A stretch of 64,000 nucleotides of DNA from Pseudomonas sp. AKS31 (GCF_023634765.1 NZ_JAMLFX010000004.1:201285-265284); one strand, 5' to 3'; shown: positions 1 through 10,515, counted from the stretch's first letter. The notes: generated by a model not told the origin, from the letters alone. A program made the numbers and translations.

Positions 1-1070
1 ATAACTTCTGCGCCGGTCCTGCGGCGCTTCCTGAAGCTGTCCTGCAGCGCGCCCAAGGGGAACTCCTTGATTGGCACGGCAAGGGTCTGTCGGTCATGGA
101 AATGAGCCATCGCAGTGATGAGTTCGTGTCCATCGCCACCCAGGCCGAACAGGATCTGCGTGACCTGCTGAATATCCCGTCGAACTACAAAGTGCTGTTT
201 CTGCAAGGTGGCGCCAGCCAGCAATTCGCGCAGATTCCGCTGAACCTGCTGCCGGAAAACGGCTCGGCCGACTATATCGACACCGGTATCTGGTCGCAGA
301 AAGCCATCGAAGAGGCCTCGCGCTACGGTCACGTCAACGTTGCCGCCACCGCCAAGCCTTACGACTATTTCGCCATCCCGGGCCAGAACGAGTGGAATCT
401 GTCGAAAGACGCCGCTTACGTCCACTACGCACCGAACGAAACCATCGGCGGTCTGGAATTCCAGTGGATCCCTGAAACCGGTGACGTGCCGCTGCTGGCG
501 GACATGTCTTCGGACATCCTCTCGCGTCCGGTTGATATCTCGCGTTTCGGCATGATCTACGCCGGCGCACAGAAAAACATCGGCCCGAGCGGCATCGTCG
601 TCAACATCATTCGCGAAGACTTGCTGGGCAAGGCGCGCGCGCTGTGCCCGACCATGCTCGACTACAAGGTCGCGGCCGATAACGGCTCGATGTACAACAC
701 CCCGCCGACGTTGGCCTGGTATTTGTCCGGTCTGGTGTTCCAGTGGCTGAAAGAGCAGGGCGGTGTCGAAGCGATCGCCAAACTGAATGACGTCAAGCAG
801 CGCACGCTGTACGACTTCATCGATGCCAGCGGCCTCTACAGCAACCCGATCAACAAGTCGGACCGCTCGTGGATGAACGTGCCGTTCCGTCTGGCTGATG
901 ATCGTCTGGACAAGCCATTCCTCGCCGGCGCCGATGCGCGTGGTCTGCTCAATCTCAAGGGCCACCGCTCTGTGGGCGGCATGCGCGCCTCCATCTACAA
1001 CGCCGTCGACATCACCGCCGTTAACGCGCTGGTGGCGTACATGGCTGAATTCGAGAAGGAACACGGCTGA
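1..1070 (+). CDS. serC: Phosphoserine aminotransferase (5' end outside window)
   Basis: PLP-dependent class V aminotransferase that converts 3-phosphohydroxypyruvate to 3-phosphoserine in cytosolic serine synthesis; it also serves pyridoxine synthesis in gammaproteobacteria. The frame is open from base 3 and begins NFCAGPAALP, the typical SerC N-terminus, so only about six residues appear to be missing. The PLP-lysine block GAQKNIGPSG is at about residue 190, and the family C-terminal block GGMRASIYNA is intact. The stop overlaps the pheA start (TGATG), indicating translational coupling at the head of an amino-acid biosynthesis operon. The assignment is secure; only the start lies outside the window. 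Confidence 0.96.
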   Translation, partial: NFCAGPAALPEAVLQRAQGELLDWHGKGLSVMEMSHRSDEFVSIATQAEQDLRDLLNIPSNYKVLFLQGGASQQFAQIPLNLLPENGSADYIDTGIWSQKAIEEASRYGHVNVAATAKPYDYFAIPGQNEWNLSKDAAYVHYAPNETIGGLEFQWIPETGDVPLLADMSSDILSRPVDISRFGMIYAGAQKNIGPSGIVVNIIREDLLGKARALCPTMLDYKVAADNGSMYNTPPTLAWYLSGLVFQWLKEQGGVEAIAKLNDVKQRTLYDFIDASGLYSNPINKSDRSWMNVPFRLADDRLDKPFLAGADARGLLNLKGHRSVGGMRASIYNAVDITAVNALVAYMAEFEKEHG

Positions 1071-2164
1071 TGTCCGAGCAAGAACTCAAGGCACTGCGCG
1101 TTCGCATTGACGCTCTGGACACCAAAGTCCTCGAGCTGATCAGTGAGCGTGCGCGTTGCGCCCAGGAAGTCGCGCGAGTAAAGATGGCCTCGCTGGCCGA
1201 AGGCGAAGTGCCGGTGTTCTATCGTCCTGAGCGCGAAGCTCAGGTGCTCAAACGGGTGATGGAGCGCAACCAGGGGCCGCTGGGCAACGAAGAGATGGCG
1301 CGGTTGTTCCGCGAAATCATGTCCTCGTGCCTGGCGCTGGAGCAGCCGCTGAAAGTGGCTTACCTCGGCCCTGAAGGCACCTTCACCCAGGCTGCCGCGA
1401 TGAAGCACTTCGGTCACGCGGTGATCAGCAAGCCGATGGCGGCGATCGACGAAGTGTTCCGTGAAGTGGCGGCCGGTGCTGTGAATTTCGGCGTGGTGCC
1501 GGTGGAAAACTCCACCGAAGGCGCGGTCAACCACACGCTGGACAGCTTCCTTGAACACGACATGGTCATCTGTGGTGAAGTCGAGCTGCGCATTCACCAT
1601 CACCTGTTGGTCGGTGAAAACACCAAGACCGACAGCATCAGCCGCATCTATTCCCACGCGCAGTCGCTGGCCCAGTGCCGCAAGTGGCTGGATGCGCACT
1701 ACCCGAATGTCGAGCGCGTGGCAGTGTCCAGCAACGCTGAAGCGGCCAAGCGGGTCAAGGGCGAGTGGAACTCGGCGGCGATTGCCGGCGATATGGCGGC
1801 TGGTCTGTATGGCCTGACCCGTCTGGCCGAGAAGATCGAAGATCGTCCGGACAACTCGACGCGCTTCCTGATGATCGGTAACCAGGAAGTGCCGCCGACT
1901 GGTGACGACAAGACTTCGATCATCGTTTCGATGAGCAACAAGCCAGGTGCGCTCCACGAGCTGCTGGTGCCGTTCCATGACAACGGGATCGACCTGACCC
2001 GGATCGAAACCCGTCCGTCGCGCAGCGGCAAATGGACCTACGTGTTCTTCATCGACTTCGTCGGCCACCACCGTGATCCGTTGATCAAGGGTGTGCTGGA
2101 AAAGATCAGTCAGGAAGCAGTGGCACTCAAAGTGCTGGGTTCCTACCCGAAAGCAGTTCTCTAA
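1070..2164 (+). CDS. pheA: Bifunctional chorismate mutase/prephenate dehydratase (P-protein)
   Basis: The 364-residue protein makes phenylpyruvate from chorismate via prephenate. Three domains can be read: an AroQ-type chorismate mutase helical domain (about 1-90), a prephenate dehydratase domain (about 95-275, starting VAYLGPEGTF and containing the catalytic TRF in DNSTRFLMIG), and a C-terminal ACT domain (about 280-360, GALHELL and IETRPSRSGK) expected to bind phenylalanine for feedback inhibition. The length is normal for the family. The gene overlaps serC by one base and is followed 12 bases later by hisC. Confidence 0.97.
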   Translation: MSEQELKALRVRIDALDTKVLELISERARCAQEVARVKMASLAEGEVPVFYRPEREAQVLKRVMERNQGPLGNEEMARLFREIMSSCLALEQPLKVAYLGPEGTFTQAAAMKHFGHAVISKPMAAIDEVFREVAAGAVNFGVVPVENSTEGAVNHTLDSFLEHDMVICGEVELRIHHHLLVGENTKTDSISRIYSHAQSLAQCRKWLDAHYPNVERVAVSSNAEAAKRVKGEWNSAAIAGDMAAGLYGLTRLAEKIEDRPDNSTRFLMIGNQEVPPTGDDKTSIIVSMSNKPGALHELLVPFHDNGIDLTRIETRPSRSGKWTYVFFIDFVGHHRDPLIKGVLEKISQEAVALKVLGSYPKAVL

Positions 2165-2176
2165 GGGCGGTAGCAA

Positions 2177-3289
2177 ATGAGTGGTAACTTCCTCGCTCTG
2201 GCACAGCCGGGCGTGCAACAACTTTCGCCGTACGTTCCGGGCAAGCCTGTGGACGAACTGGCGCGCGAGCTGGATCTGGATCCGGCAAAAATCGTCAAAC
2301 TGGCGAGCAACGAAAACCCGCTGGGCGCCAGTCCGAAAGCCTTGGCGGCGATCCGCGAAGAGCTGGCCGAGCTGACCCGTTACCCGGACGGTAACGGTTT
2401 CGCGCTGAAATCGCTGCTGGCCGAGCAGTGCCGCGTCGAGCTGAACCAGGTCACTCTGGGCAATGGCTCCAACGACATTCTTGAGTTGGTCGCGCGCGCT
2501 TATCTGGCGCCGGGCCTGAATGCGGTGTTCAGTGAGCACGCGTTTGCGGTGTATCCGATCGCCACTCAGGCGGTCGGCGCGCAGGCCAAAGTGGTTCCGG
2601 CGAAGGATTGGGGGCACGACCTGCCTGCGATGCTTGCGGCCATTGATGCCAATACCCGCGTCGTGTTTATCGCCAACCCGAATAACCCGACCGGTACCTG
2701 GTTCGGCGCAGAGGCGCTGGACGAGTTCCTGCAGGATGTTCCGGGGCATGTGCTGGTGGTGCTCGACGAGGCTTACATCGAGTACGCCGAAGGCAGTGAT
2801 CTGCCGGACGGTCTGGATTTCCTCGCCGCTTACCCGAACCTGCTGGTTTCGCGCACGTTCTCCAAGGCTTATGGTCTGGCGGCATTGCGTGTTGGTTATG
2901 GCCTGTCCACCCCGGTGGTGGCGGATGTGCTGAACCGTGTGCGTCAACCGTTCAACGTCAACAGCCTCGCCTTGGCGGCGGCCTGTGCGGCACTGAAGGA
3001 CGACGAGTATCTGGCGCAAAGCCGTCAGCTCAACGAGGCGGGCATGCAGCAGTTGCAAGCCGGTTTCCGTGAGTTGGGCCTGAGCTGGATCGAATCCAAG
3101 GGTAACTTCATCTGCGTCGACCTCGGTCAAGTAGCCGCTCCGGTATTTCAGGGCTTGCTGCGCGAAGGCGTGATCGTGCGTCCGGTGGCCAATTACGGCA
3201 TGCCGAACCACCTGCGGGTGACCATCGGTCTGCCGGCGGAAAACAGCCGCTTCCTCGAAGCGCTGCGCAAGGTTCTGGCTCGTGGGTGA
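2177..3289 (+). CDS. hisC: Histidinol-phosphate aminotransferase
   Basis: Class I/II PLP aminotransferase of 370 residues. Visible are the N-terminal LASNENPLG block, NPNNPTG, a conserved Asp/Tyr block (VVLDEAYIEYAE) and the PLP lysine in SRTFSKAYGLAALRVGYG. The family converts imidazole-acetol phosphate to histidinol phosphate. Placement between pheA and tyrA suggests it may also transaminate aromatic keto acids, as described for HisC paralogues in aromatic operons; that second role is inference. The 3' end overlaps the next gene by 8 bases. Confidence 0.93.
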   Translation: MSGNFLALAQPGVQQLSPYVPGKPVDELARELDLDPAKIVKLASNENPLGASPKALAAIREELAELTRYPDGNGFALKSLLAEQCRVELNQVTLGNGSNDILELVARAYLAPGLNAVFSEHAFAVYPIATQAVGAQAKVVPAKDWGHDLPAMLAAIDANTRVVFIANPNNPTGTWFGAEALDEFLQDVPGHVLVVLDEAYIEYAEGSDLPDGLDFLAAYPNLLVSRTFSKAYGLAALRVGYGLSTPVVADVLNRVRQPFNVNSLALAAACAALKDDEYLAQSRQLNEAGMQQLQAGFRELGLSWIESKGNFICVDLGQVAAPVFQGLLREGVIVRPVANYGMPNHLRVTIGLPAENSRFLEALRKVLARG

Positions 3290-5525
3290 TGTCACTGCAC
3301 TGCAATCTGCTGCACCTATGATCGGGCGCCTGGTGGTGGTCGGTCTGGGGTTGATCGGTGGTTCGTTTGCCAAAGGCTTGCGTGAAAGCGGCGTCTGCCG
3401 CGAAGTGGTCGGGGTCGATCTCGACCCGCAATCGCGCAAGCTGGCGGTCGAGTTGGGTGTGGTCGATCGTTGTGAAGACGACTTGGCAGCTGCATGCCAG
3501 GGCGCTGACGTGATTCAACTGGCCGTGCCGATCCTGGCCATGGAAAAAGTGCTCGCGCGTCTGGCGGGTATGGATCTTGGACAGGCGATTCTGACGGATG
3601 TCGGCAGCGCCAAAGGCAACGTGGTGCGCGCGGCAACCGAAGCGTTCGGTGGTATGCCGGCGCGTTTCGTGCCAGGCCATCCGATTGCCGGTTCCGAGCA
3701 GAGCGGGGTGGAAGCCTCCAATGCAGAACTGTTCCGTCGCCACAAAGTGATCCTTACGCCGCTTGAGCAAACCGATCCGGCCGCATTGGCTGTGGTTGAT
3801 CGTCTGTGGCGCGAATTGGGCGCCGACGTCGAGCACATGCAGGTCGAGCGTCACGATGAGGTGCTGGCCGCGACCAGTCATCTACCGCACCTGCTGGCCT
3901 TCGGTCTGGTCGATTCGTTGGCCAAGCGCAATGAAAATCTTGAGATCTTCCGTTACGCTGCGGGCGGTTTCCGCGATTTCACAAGAATCGCCGGAAGCGA
4001 CCCGGTGATGTGGCACGACATCTTCCTCGCCAACCGCGAGGCTGTTCTGCGCACACTCGATACATTTCGCAGCGACCTCGACGCCTTGCGCGACGCGGTC
4101 GATGCAGGGGATGGGCACCAATTGTTGGGCGTCTTCACGCGCGCCCGGGTTGCCCGCGAGCATTTCAGTAAAATCCTGGCCCGCAGGGCCTATGTGGACG
4201 CTATGAATTCCAACGATCTGATCTTCCTGGCTCAACCTGGTGGCCGCCTGTCCGGTCGGATTCGCGTACCGGGTGATAAATCGATTTCCCACCGCTCGAT
4301 CATGCTCGGCTCGCTGGCCGAAGGCGTCACCGAAGTGGAAGGTTTCCTTGAGGGCGAAGACGCCCTGGCGACCTTGCAGGCATTTCGCGACATGGGCGTG
4401 GTCATCGAAGGCCCGCACCACGGCCGCGTGACCATCCATGGTGTCGGCCTGCACGGTCTGAAACCGGCGCCGGGCCCGATCTATCTGGGCAACTCCGGCA
4501 CTTCGATGCGTCTGCTGTCCGGCCTGTTGGCTGCGCAGAACTTCGACAGTGTTTTGACTGGCGATGCGTCGCTGTCCAAGCGTCCAATGAATCGTGTGGC
4601 CAATCCGCTGCGTGAAATGGGCGCCGTGATCGAGACCGCTGCCGAAGGTCGTCCGCCGATGACCATTCGCGGTGGTCACAAGCTTAAAGGCCTGACCTAC
4701 ACCATGCCGATGGCCAGTGCTCAGGTGAAATCCTGCCTGCTGCTTGCTGGTCTGTACGCTGAAGGCAAGACCACGGTGACCGAGCCGGCTCCGACTCGCG
4801 ACCACACCGAGCGCATGCTGCGTGGCTTCGGTTATCCGGTGAGCGTTGATGGCGCCACGGCGTCGGTCGAGTCCGGTGGCAAGCTGACCGCGACCCATAT
4901 CGAAGTGCCGGGTGACATCTCGTCGTCGGCGTTCTTCCTCGTCGCTGCATCGATCGCTGAAGGTTCGGAACTGGTGCTTGAGCACGTCGGCATCAATCCG
5001 ACACGTACCGGTGTGATCGACATCCTGCGTTTGATGGGCGCGGACATCACTCTGGAGAACCAGCGTGAAGTTGGCGGCGAGCCTGTGGCCGACCTGCGTG
5101 TGCGGGCAGCTAAACTCAAAGGTATCGAGATTCCCGAAGCGCTGGTTCCGCTGGCCATCGACGAATTCCCGGTGCTGTTCGTGGCGGCTGCCTGCGCCGA
5201 AGGGCGTACCGTGCTGACTGGCGCTGAAGAGCTGCGGGTCAAGGAATCGGATCGTATTCAAGTGATGGCGGACGGCCTGTTGGCGCTGGGCGTGAAATGC
5301 CAGCCAACCCCGGACGGCATCATCATCGACGGCGGCCAGATTGGCGGCGGCGAAGTGCATGGTCATGGCGATCACCGTATCGCGATGGCGTTCAGCGTTG
5401 CCTCGTTGCGCGCTACTGCGCCAATCCGCATCCATGATTGCGCCAACGTCGCGACGTCGTTCCCGAACTTCCTCGCGCTGTGCGGGCAGGTGGGTATTCG
5501 TGTGGCACAAGAGGCTCAGTCGTGA
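3282..5525 (+). CDS. Fused prephenate/arogenate dehydrogenase and EPSP synthase (TyrA-AroA)
   Basis: The 747-residue fusion covers two aromatic-pathway steps. Residues about 13-300 are a TyrA dehydrogenase with an NAD(P)-binding [13 protein letters not shown] motif and the [12 protein letters not shown] block. Residues about 308-747 are 5-enolpyruvylshikimate-3-phosphate synthase, beginning [15 protein letters not shown] and containing [43 protein letters not shown] and LRVKESDR. The start taken is GTG 3282, overlapping hisC; ATG 3318 (MIGRLVVVG) is an alternative. This fusion is the normal arrangement in pseudomonads. The AroA half carries the four short motifs associated with class II EPSP synthases. 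Confidence 0.95.
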   Translation: MGDVTALQSAAPMIGRLVVVGLGLIGGSFAKGLRESGVCREVVGVDLDPQSRKLAVELGVVDRCEDDLAAACQGADVIQLAVPILAMEKVLARLAGMDLGQAILTDVGSAKGNVVRAATEAFGGMPARFVPGHPIAGSEQSGVEASNAELFRRHKVILTPLEQTDPAALAVVDRLWRELGADVEHMQVERHDEVLAATSHLPHLLAFGLVDSLAKRNENLEIFRYAAGGFRDFTRIAGSDPVMWHDIFLANREAVLRTLDTFRSDLDALRDAVDAGDGHQLLGVFTRARVAREHFSKILARRAYVDAMNSNDLIFLAQPGGRLSGRIRVPGDKSISHRSIMLGSLAEGVTEVEGFLEGEDALATLQAFRDMGVVIEGPHHGRVTIHGVGLHGLKPAPGPIYLGNSGTSMRLLSGLLAAQNFDSVLTGDASLSKRPMNRVANPLREMGAVIETAAEGRPPMTIRGGHKLKGLTYTMPMASAQVKSCLLLAGLYAEGKTTVTEPAPTRDHTERMLRGFGYPVSVDGATASVESGGKLTATHIEVPGDISSSAFFLVAASIAEGSELVLEHVGINPTRTGVIDILRLMGADITLENQREVGGEPVADLRVRAAKLKGIEIPEALVPLAIDEFPVLFVAAACAEGRTVLTGAEELRVKESDRIQVMADGLLALGVKCQPTPDGIIIDGGQIGGGEVHGHGDHRIAMAFSVASLRATAPIRIHDCANVATSFPNFLALCGQVGIRVAQEAQS

Positions 5526-6211
5526 AAAACATTGCACCGGTCATCACCATTGATGGGCCAAGCGGCTCGGGCAAAGGCACCGTAGCCGGGATTCTGGCCA
5601 AGCGTCTGGGCTGGAACCTGCTGGATTCCGGTGCGTTGTACCGCTTGCTGGCATTTGCTGCACGTAACCATGGTGTCGACCTCACCAATGAAGAGCTGCT
5701 GAAGAAACTCGCTGCTCATCTGGATGTTCAGTTCATTGCGGCGACCGACGGTCAGTTGCAACGGATCATTCTGGAAGGTGACGAAGTCAGCGATGTCATC
5801 CGTACCGAAAGCGTCGGCTCCGGTGCTTCGCAAGTGGCGGCATTGCCGGCCGTGCGCGAGGCGCTGCTGCAGCGCCAGCGTGCTTTTCAGGAAGCACCGG
5901 GCCTGGTGGCCGACGGCCGCGACATGGGCACGGTGGTTTTTCCGGATGCACCGCTGAAGATTTTCCTGACCGCCAGTGCCGAGGAGAGAGCTCGCCGTCG
6001 ATATTTGCAGTTGAAGGGCAAAGTCGAGGGTGTTAGTCTGTCGAGTCTGCTAGATGAGATCCGTGCTCGCGACGAGCGTGACACCCAGCGAGCGGTAGCC
6101 CCGCTTAAGCCGGCGGCTGACGCCATACAGCTGGATTCCACGGAGTTGTCCATCGATCAGGTGCTTGAACGCATCATGAGCGAAATCGCCATTCGCGATA
6201 TCGCCGGGTGA
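5522..6211 (+). CDS. cmk: Cytidylate kinase
   Basis: Phosphorylates CMP and dCMP with ATP in the cytosol. The 229-residue product starts at GTG 5522, overlapping the preceding stop (GTGA), immediately before the P-loop region [20 protein letters not shown]. An upstream in-frame ATG at 5438 would lie deep inside aroA and is rejected. [25 protein letters not shown] and the arginine-rich lid ([12 protein letters not shown]) are present. The cmk-rpsA neighbourhood is conserved in gammaproteobacteria. Confidence 0.96.
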   Translation: MKNIAPVITIDGPSGSGKGTVAGILAKRLGWNLLDSGALYRLLAFAARNHGVDLTNEELLKKLAAHLDVQFIAATDGQLQRIILEGDEVSDVIRTESVGSGASQVAALPAVREALLQRQRAFQEAPGLVADGRDMGTVVFPDAPLKIFLTASAEERARRRYLQLKGKVEGVSLSSLLDEIRARDERDTQRAVAPLKPAADAIQLDSTELSIDQVLERIMSEIAIRDIAG

Positions 6212-6330
6212 CCAAGAAGGCCGCAGGGGACCAGTCATAGTCCTGCAGCGCTTCTTTTATATGAAACTAACCCACACCGTCTGGGGTGTGGAGATGGGCG
6301 TATCCTTCGCCCTCATTTACAGGAATTAAA
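6212..6330 (+). promoter_or_regulatory. rpsA leader with inverted repeats
   Basis: The cmk-rpsA spacer holds two clear stems close to the rpsA start: ccacacc (6272-6278) with ggtgtgg (6285-6291), and gggcg (6296-6300) with cgccc (6308-6312). Another imperfect stem (gcagggga / tcctgc) lies near 6220-6246. An aggaa ribosome-binding site at 6321-6325 precedes the ATG. S1 is known to autoregulate its own translation in E. coli through a structured leader; a similar role here is inference. Confidence 0.45.
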
Positions 6331-8016
6331 ATGAGCGAAAGCTTTGCGGAACTCTTTGAAGAAAGCCTAAAAACCCTGAACCTTCAGGCAGGCTCCATCA
6401 TCACCGGTGTTATCGTTGATATCGATTACCAAGCTCGCTGGGTAACCGTTCACGCTGGCCTGAAGTCTGAAGCACTCATCCCGCTTGAGCAGTTCTACAA
6501 CGACGCTGGCGATCTGACTATCAATGTCGGTGACGAAGTTCACGTTGCGCTGGACTCGGTTGAAGACGGTTTCGGTGAAACCAAGCTGTCCCGTGAAAAA
6601 GCCAAGCGCGCTGAATGCTGGATCGTTCTGGAAGCAGCCTTCGCAGCTGAGGAAGTGGTCAAGGGCGTTATCAACGGTAAGGTTAAAGGCGGCTTCACTG
6701 TCGACGTTAACGGCATCCGTGCGTTCCTGCCAGGTTCCCTGGTTGACGTCCGTCCAGTGCGCGACACCACGCACCTGGAAGGCAAAGAGCTGGAATTCAA
6801 GGTCATCAAGCTGGACCAGAAGCGCAACAACGTTGTCGTTTCCCGTCGCAGCGTCCTGGAAGCCGAGAACTCCGCCGAGCGTGAAGCTCTGCTGGAATCC
6901 CTGCAGGAAGGCCAGCAAGTCAAAGGTATCGTCAAAAACCTCACCGATTACGGCGCATTCGTCGATCTGGGTGGCGTGGACGGCCTGCTGCACATCACCG
7001 ACATGGCCTGGAAGCGCATCAAGCATCCTTCCGAGATCGTCAACGTTGGTGACGAAATCGACGTTAAGGTTCTGAAATACGATCGCGAACGCAACCGTGT
7101 TTCCCTGGGCCTGAAGCAACTGGGCGAAGATCCATGGGTTGCTATCAAAGCCCGTTACCCAGAAAGCACTCGCGTTACCGCTCGTGTAACCAACCTGACC
7201 GACTACGGCTGCTTCGCTGAGCTGGAAGAAGGCGTTGAAGGTCTGGTACACGTTTCGGAAATGGACTGGACCAACAAGAACATCCACCCTTCGAAAGTCG
7301 TACAAGTCGGCGACGAAGTGGAAGTTATGGTTCTGGACATCGACGAAGAGCGTCGTCGTATCTCCCTGGGCATCAAGCAGTGCAAATCTAACCCATGGGA
7401 AGATTTCTCTGGCCAGTTCAACAAGGGCGATAAAATCTCCGGCACCATCAAGTCGATCACCGATTTCGGTATCTTCATTGGTCTGGACGGCGGCATCGAC
7501 GGTCTGGTTCACCTGTCCGACATCTCCTGGAACGAAGTGGGCGAAGAAGCCGTACGTCGTTTCAAGAAGGGCGACGAGCTGGACACCGTTATCCTGTCGG
7601 TTGACCCAGAGCGCGAGCGTATCTCCCTGGGTATCAAGCAACTGGAAAGCGATCCGTTCTCCGAGTACGTCTCGGTTAACGACAAAGGCGCAATCGTTAC
7701 TGGCACCGTGAAAGAAGTTGACGCCAAAGGCGCCATCATCGTTCTGGCCGACGATATCGAAGCGACTCTGAAAGCCTCCGAAATCAGCCGTGACCGCGTT
7801 GAAGACGCGCGCAACGTTCTGAAAGAAGGCCAGGAAGTAGAAGCCAAGATCATCAGCGTTGATCGTAAGAGCCGTGTAATTCAGCTGTCGATCAAATCGA
7901 AAGACGATGCTGAAGAGAAAGAAGCTATCCAGAGCCTGAAAGAAGGTGAAGCTGCTGCTCCTGCCGATACCACTATGGCTGCACTGCTGCGTCAAGCAAT
8001 GGCCAAGCAGAACTAA
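6331..8016 (+). CDS. rpsA: 30S ribosomal protein S1
   Basis: The 561-residue protein binds mRNA and docks it on the 30S subunit. It starts [14 protein letters not shown] at 6331 behind an aggaa site; the in-frame upstream ATG at 6286 lies inside the leader stem and is rejected. Six S1/OB-fold repeats can be followed; the later ones carry recurrent blocks such as [40 protein letters not shown] and [20 protein letters not shown]. Length and organisation match gammaproteobacterial S1. It is followed at once by a strong terminator. Confidence 0.98.
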   Translation: MSESFAELFEESLKTLNLQAGSIITGVIVDIDYQARWVTVHAGLKSEALIPLEQFYNDAGDLTINVGDEVHVALDSVEDGFGETKLSREKAKRAECWIVLEAAFAAEEVVKGVINGKVKGGFTVDVNGIRAFLPGSLVDVRPVRDTTHLEGKELEFKVIKLDQKRNNVVVSRRSVLEAENSAEREALLESLQEGQQVKGIVKNLTDYGAFVDLGGVDGLLHITDMAWKRIKHPSEIVNVGDEIDVKVLKYDRERNRVSLGLKQLGEDPWVAIKARYPESTRVTARVTNLTDYGCFAELEEGVEGLVHVSEMDWTNKNIHPSKVVQVGDEVEVMVLDIDEERRRISLGIKQCKSNPWEDFSGQFNKGDKISGTIKSITDFGIFIGLDGGIDGLVHLSDISWNEVGEEAVRRFKKGDELDTVILSVDPERERISLGIKQLESDPFSEYVSVNDKGAIVTGTVKEVDAKGAIIVLADDIEATLKASEISRDRVEDARNVLKEGQEVEAKIISVDRKSRVIQLSIKSKDDAEEKEAIQSLKEGEAAAPADTTMAALLRQAMAKQN

Positions 8017-8032
8017 GTTCTGCTTGATCATG

Positions 8033-8061
8033 AAAAAGGGCGACTTCGGTCGCCCTTTTTT
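8033..8061 (+). terminator. Rho-independent terminator after rpsA
   Basis: A stem of agggcgac/gtcgccct type around a ttcg loop is followed by a run of six Ts. It closes the serC-rpsA gene string. Confidence 0.9.
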
Positions 8062-8220
8062 GTGCCTGCGATTTAGTGCTCACGGCTTGTGTGGGGTTTT
8101 TAGTGAAACCAATCTTGCTTCCGGGTGGTCTGTTTCTTTAATCGGATCAATCGCCTATTCACGACTAAGCTTGGTCTTAAGTGTGTAGTCGTCGGGCAGT
8201 TGCCTGGCATAAGGAAGTGG

Positions 8221-8499
8221 ATGAACAAGTTTATTGTCCTCATGGCTGTACTGGTTCTGGCCGGCTGTACGACCAGTGCCAAGACCCATGCCGTGCGTGG
8301 TGTCAGTGGTATAGAGGTCGACTGCTCCGGATTGGGCTCTGGCTGGGAGAAATGTCAGAAGCGCGCGGCAAAGGAGTGCAAGGGGGCGGGATACAAGGTG
8401 GTCACGCGATCGGATGATGCCAAGGACGAAGATGAGTTTCCTTTTGGCTTCAATCCGGCGGGCTACGTCACGCGCACCATGCTGGTGATCTGTCGATAA
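8221..8499 (+). CDS. Small predicted lipoprotein, function unknown
   Basis: The 92-residue product starts at ATG 8221 (MNKFIVLMAVLVLAGCTT), preceded by an aaggaag ribosome-binding site. The signal segment ends in a lipobox LAGC with Cys at residue 15, so a lipid-anchored envelope protein is expected. The mature part is short with four more cysteines (VDCSG, EKCQKR, KECKG and the penultimate Cys), which could form disulfides in the periplasm. It lies alone between rpsA and ihfB. No functional family was recognised. Confidence 0.8.
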   Translation: MNKFIVLMAVLVLAGCTTSAKTHAVRGVSGIEVDCSGLGSGWEKCQKRAAKECKGAGYKVVTRSDDAKDEDEFPFGFNPAGYVTRTMLVICR

Positions 8500-8651
8500 G
8501 CATGCATTGCTCAGTTTGTTGCGTTGATGCCCTGAAAATGGGCGTTTCGACGCCAAGGAAGATATGTCAATCCCTGGGCTGTTCAAAATCTTCCGGGCGT
8601 GCTAAAACCTTTCAAGCGCTGATCTAGCTGCTTGAAAAAGAAGGGAAAAAT

Positions 8652-8948
8652 ATGACGAAGTCGGAGTTGATCGAACGAATTGTCACCCATCAAGGGCTAC
8701 TCTCATCCAAGGATGTGGAGCTGGCCATCAAGACCATGCTTGAACAAATGTCCCAATGCCTTGCCACCGGTGATCGTATCGAGATCCGTGGGTTTGGCAG
8801 CTTCTCCCTGCATTACCGCGCGCCGCGCGTCGGTCGTAATCCGAAGACTGGCCAGTCTGTCAGCCTTGACGGTAAATTCGTACCGCACTTCAAGCCGGGT
8901 AAAGAATTGCGTGATCGGGTGAATGAGGAAGAGGAGGAGGGGGTTTGA
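8652..8948 (+). CDS. ihfB: Integration host factor beta subunit
   Basis: The 98-residue HU/IHF-family DNA-bending protein forms a heterodimer with Ihf[21 protein letters not shown] and the beta-arm region [20 protein letters not shown] are diagnostic, with GRNPKTG at the arm tip. Its position after rpsA is conserved in Pseudomonas, where this gene marks the left border of the O-antigen locus. The tail is acidic (NEEEEEGV). Confidence 0.96.
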   Translation: MTKSELIERIVTHQGLLSSKDVELAIKTMLEQMSQCLATGDRIEIRGFGSFSLHYRAPRVGRNPKTGQSVSLDGKFVPHFKPGKELRDRVNEEEEEGV

Positions 8949-8975
8949 CAGTCGCGATTTCTCAAGAGGTTACTC

Positions 8976-9215
8976 ATGCGTAATCTCAAACGCATCTTTA
9001 TTGGTATTTTTATTCTTCTGCTGGTCTTGGTGATTCTGGCGTTTGTGCTTGAGAATCAGCAATCAGTGCCGTTGTTGTTTTTAGGGTGGGCAGCTCCTGA
9101 GCTCCCGATCTCTATGGTCGTAGTGCTGGCATTGCTGATCGGTATGCTTGTCGGTCCAGTACTTGGCTGGTTTCTGGGCCGTTCGTCCAGGGCAGCACGC
9201 AAGCGTCTCGTCTGA
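8976..9215 (+). CDS. LapA-domain (DUF1049) inner-membrane protein
   Basis: The 79-residue protein has two hydrophobic segments (about 7-27 and 42-66) and the characteristic ENQQSVPLLFLGW motif between them. This is the lipopolysaccharide-assembly LapA domain family; E. coli LapA takes part in control of LPS synthesis. The 27-base gap after ihfB suggests co-transcription. It is shorter than E. coli LapA, so the family is clear but the exact role is uncertain. Confidence 0.85.
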   Translation: MRNLKRIFIGIFILLLVLVILAFVLENQQSVPLLFLGWAAPELPISMVVVLALLIGMLVGPVLGWFLGRSSRAARKRLV

Positions 9216-9269
9216 ATGTGCAAGGCGCAGGGCGTCTGTCGAATTTGCGTCCCTGGCTGTCTATATCCA

Positions 9270-9298
9270 TTAGTAAAAGATTCATTAAGCTGTAAAAT
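9270..9298 (+). promoter_or_regulatory. Candidate promoter for the O-antigen operon
   Basis: TTAGTA (9270-9275) and TAAAAT (9293-9298), with 17 bases between them, lie about 140 bases before rmlB in an AT-rich stretch. The -35 match is poor. No other feature explains this 223-base gap, apart from a short hairpin (gaagcc/ggcttc) near 9354-9375. Confidence 0.3.
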
Positions 9299-9438
9299 AC
9301 GCCCCTTGTTCGATAGTGGGCTATTCCACATCGATTCAGTCTGGCTCTGACGGAAGCCTCAGTTTGACGGCTTCTGCATTCATGGATTAGACAGTGCTCG
9401 TTGGTGTCACTGTCCGCAGCTCAAGGGTATGGTTTCGC

Positions 9439-10515
9439 GTGAAAATTCTAGTTACCGGCGGCGCCGGGTTCATCGGCTCGGCAGTCATCCGTCACATCAT
9501 TTCCAATACTAGCGACGCAGTGATCAACGTCGATAAGCTGACGTATGCCGGTAATCTTGAGTCCCTGGCGGAAGTTAGCGGTGATTCGCGCTATGTGTTC
9601 GAGCGTGTCGATATCTGTGATCGCGATCAGATCGACCGTGTCCTGCGTGAACATAAACCAGATGCCATCATGCACCTGGCCGCAGAGTCCCACGTCGACC
9701 GCTCGATTACCGGTCCATCCGAATTTATTCAGACCAACATCATCGGAACTTATACTCTGCTGGAAGCTGCCCGCCACTATTGGGCTTCACTGGATGATGC
9801 GCGTAAAGCCAACTTCCGTTTCCATCATATTTCAACCGATGAAGTTTACGGTGATCTTGAAGGGCCAGAAGATCTCTTTACCGAGACCACTCCCTATCAG
9901 CCAAGCTCGCCTTATTCGGCCAGCAAGGCCAGTTCCGATCACCTGGTTCGCGCTTGGGCACGTACTTATGGCCTGCCGACATTGGTTACAAATTGCTCGA
10001 ACAACTATGGCCCTTGCCATTTTCCTGAGAAATTGATTCCGTTGATCATTCTCAATGCGCTGGAAGGCAAGCCGCTGCCGGTTTATGGCAAAGGCAATCA
10101 GGTTCGCGACTGGCTGTATGTCGAAGATCACGCTCGTGCATTGTATAAAGTCGTTACTGAAGGTGTAATCGGCGAGACTTACAACATTGGCGGACATAAC
10201 GAAAAGCAGAACATCGAGGTGGTTCACACACTTTGTGCTTTGCTTGATGAGTTGCGTCCTGATTCCGTCCATCGGCCGCATGCCAGCTTGATTACATATG
10301 TCCAGGATCGCCCGGGCCACGATCAGCGTTATGCAATTGATGCCAGCAAGATCCAAAAAGAGTTGGGCTGGACTCCGGAAGAAACGTTCGAATCCGGAAT
10401 TCGTAAAACCGTCGAGTGGTATCTGACTAACATCGAATGGGTGGAGCACGTAAAAAGTGGCAGCTACCAGCAGTGGATTGACGCCAACTACAGCGACCGT
10501 TCGGTGAAAGCATGA
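9439..10515 (+). CDS. rmlB: dTDP-glucose 4,6-dehydratase
   Basis: SDR enzyme that converts dTDP-glucose to dTDP-4-keto-6-deoxyglucose, the second step toward dTDP-L-rhamnose. The start chosen is GTG 9439, giving [20 protein letters not shown] with the Rossmann motif at the very N-terminus and 358 residues, the family length; an ATG-type start upstream at 9394 adds an unrelated extension. [11 protein letters not shown] and the catalytic [14 protein letters not shown] are present. It is first in the rml set and overlaps rmlD by 4 bases (ATGA). Confidence 0.96.
   Translation: MKILVTGGAGFIGSAVIRHIISNTSDAVINVDKLTYAGNLESLAEVSGDSRYVFERVDICDRDQIDRVLREHKPDAIMHLAAESHVDRSITGPSEFIQTNIIGTYTLLEAARHYWASLDDARKANFRFHHISTDEVYGDLEGPEDLFTETTPYQPSSPYSASKASSDHLVRAWARTYGLPTLVTNCSNNYGPCHFPEKLIPLIILNALEGKPLPVYGKGNQVRDWLYVEDHARALYKVVTEGVIGETYNIGGHNEKQNIEVVHTLCALLDELRPDSVHRPHASLITYVQDRPGHDQRYAIDASKIQKELGWTPEETFESGIRKTVEWYLTNIEWVEHVKSGSYQQWIDANYSDRSVKA

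Noticed and set aside
995..3439. Very long open frame on the minus strand opposite pheA and hisC (also 3882-5537, 6367-8031, 38337-40412 and 39718-42102)
   Set aside because: Each lies wholly opposite well-recognised genes, has no family motifs and an odd composition rich in Arg, His and Gln; this is expected from GC-rich codon bias.
8529..8547. Terminator after the small lipoprotein gene
   Set aside because: Only a 4-base stem (gccc/gggc) followed by gttt; too weak to call.
9216..9438. JUMPstart/ops element upstream of the O-antigen operon
   Set aside because: I looked for the ggcggtagcgt core in the gap before rmlB and did not find it.
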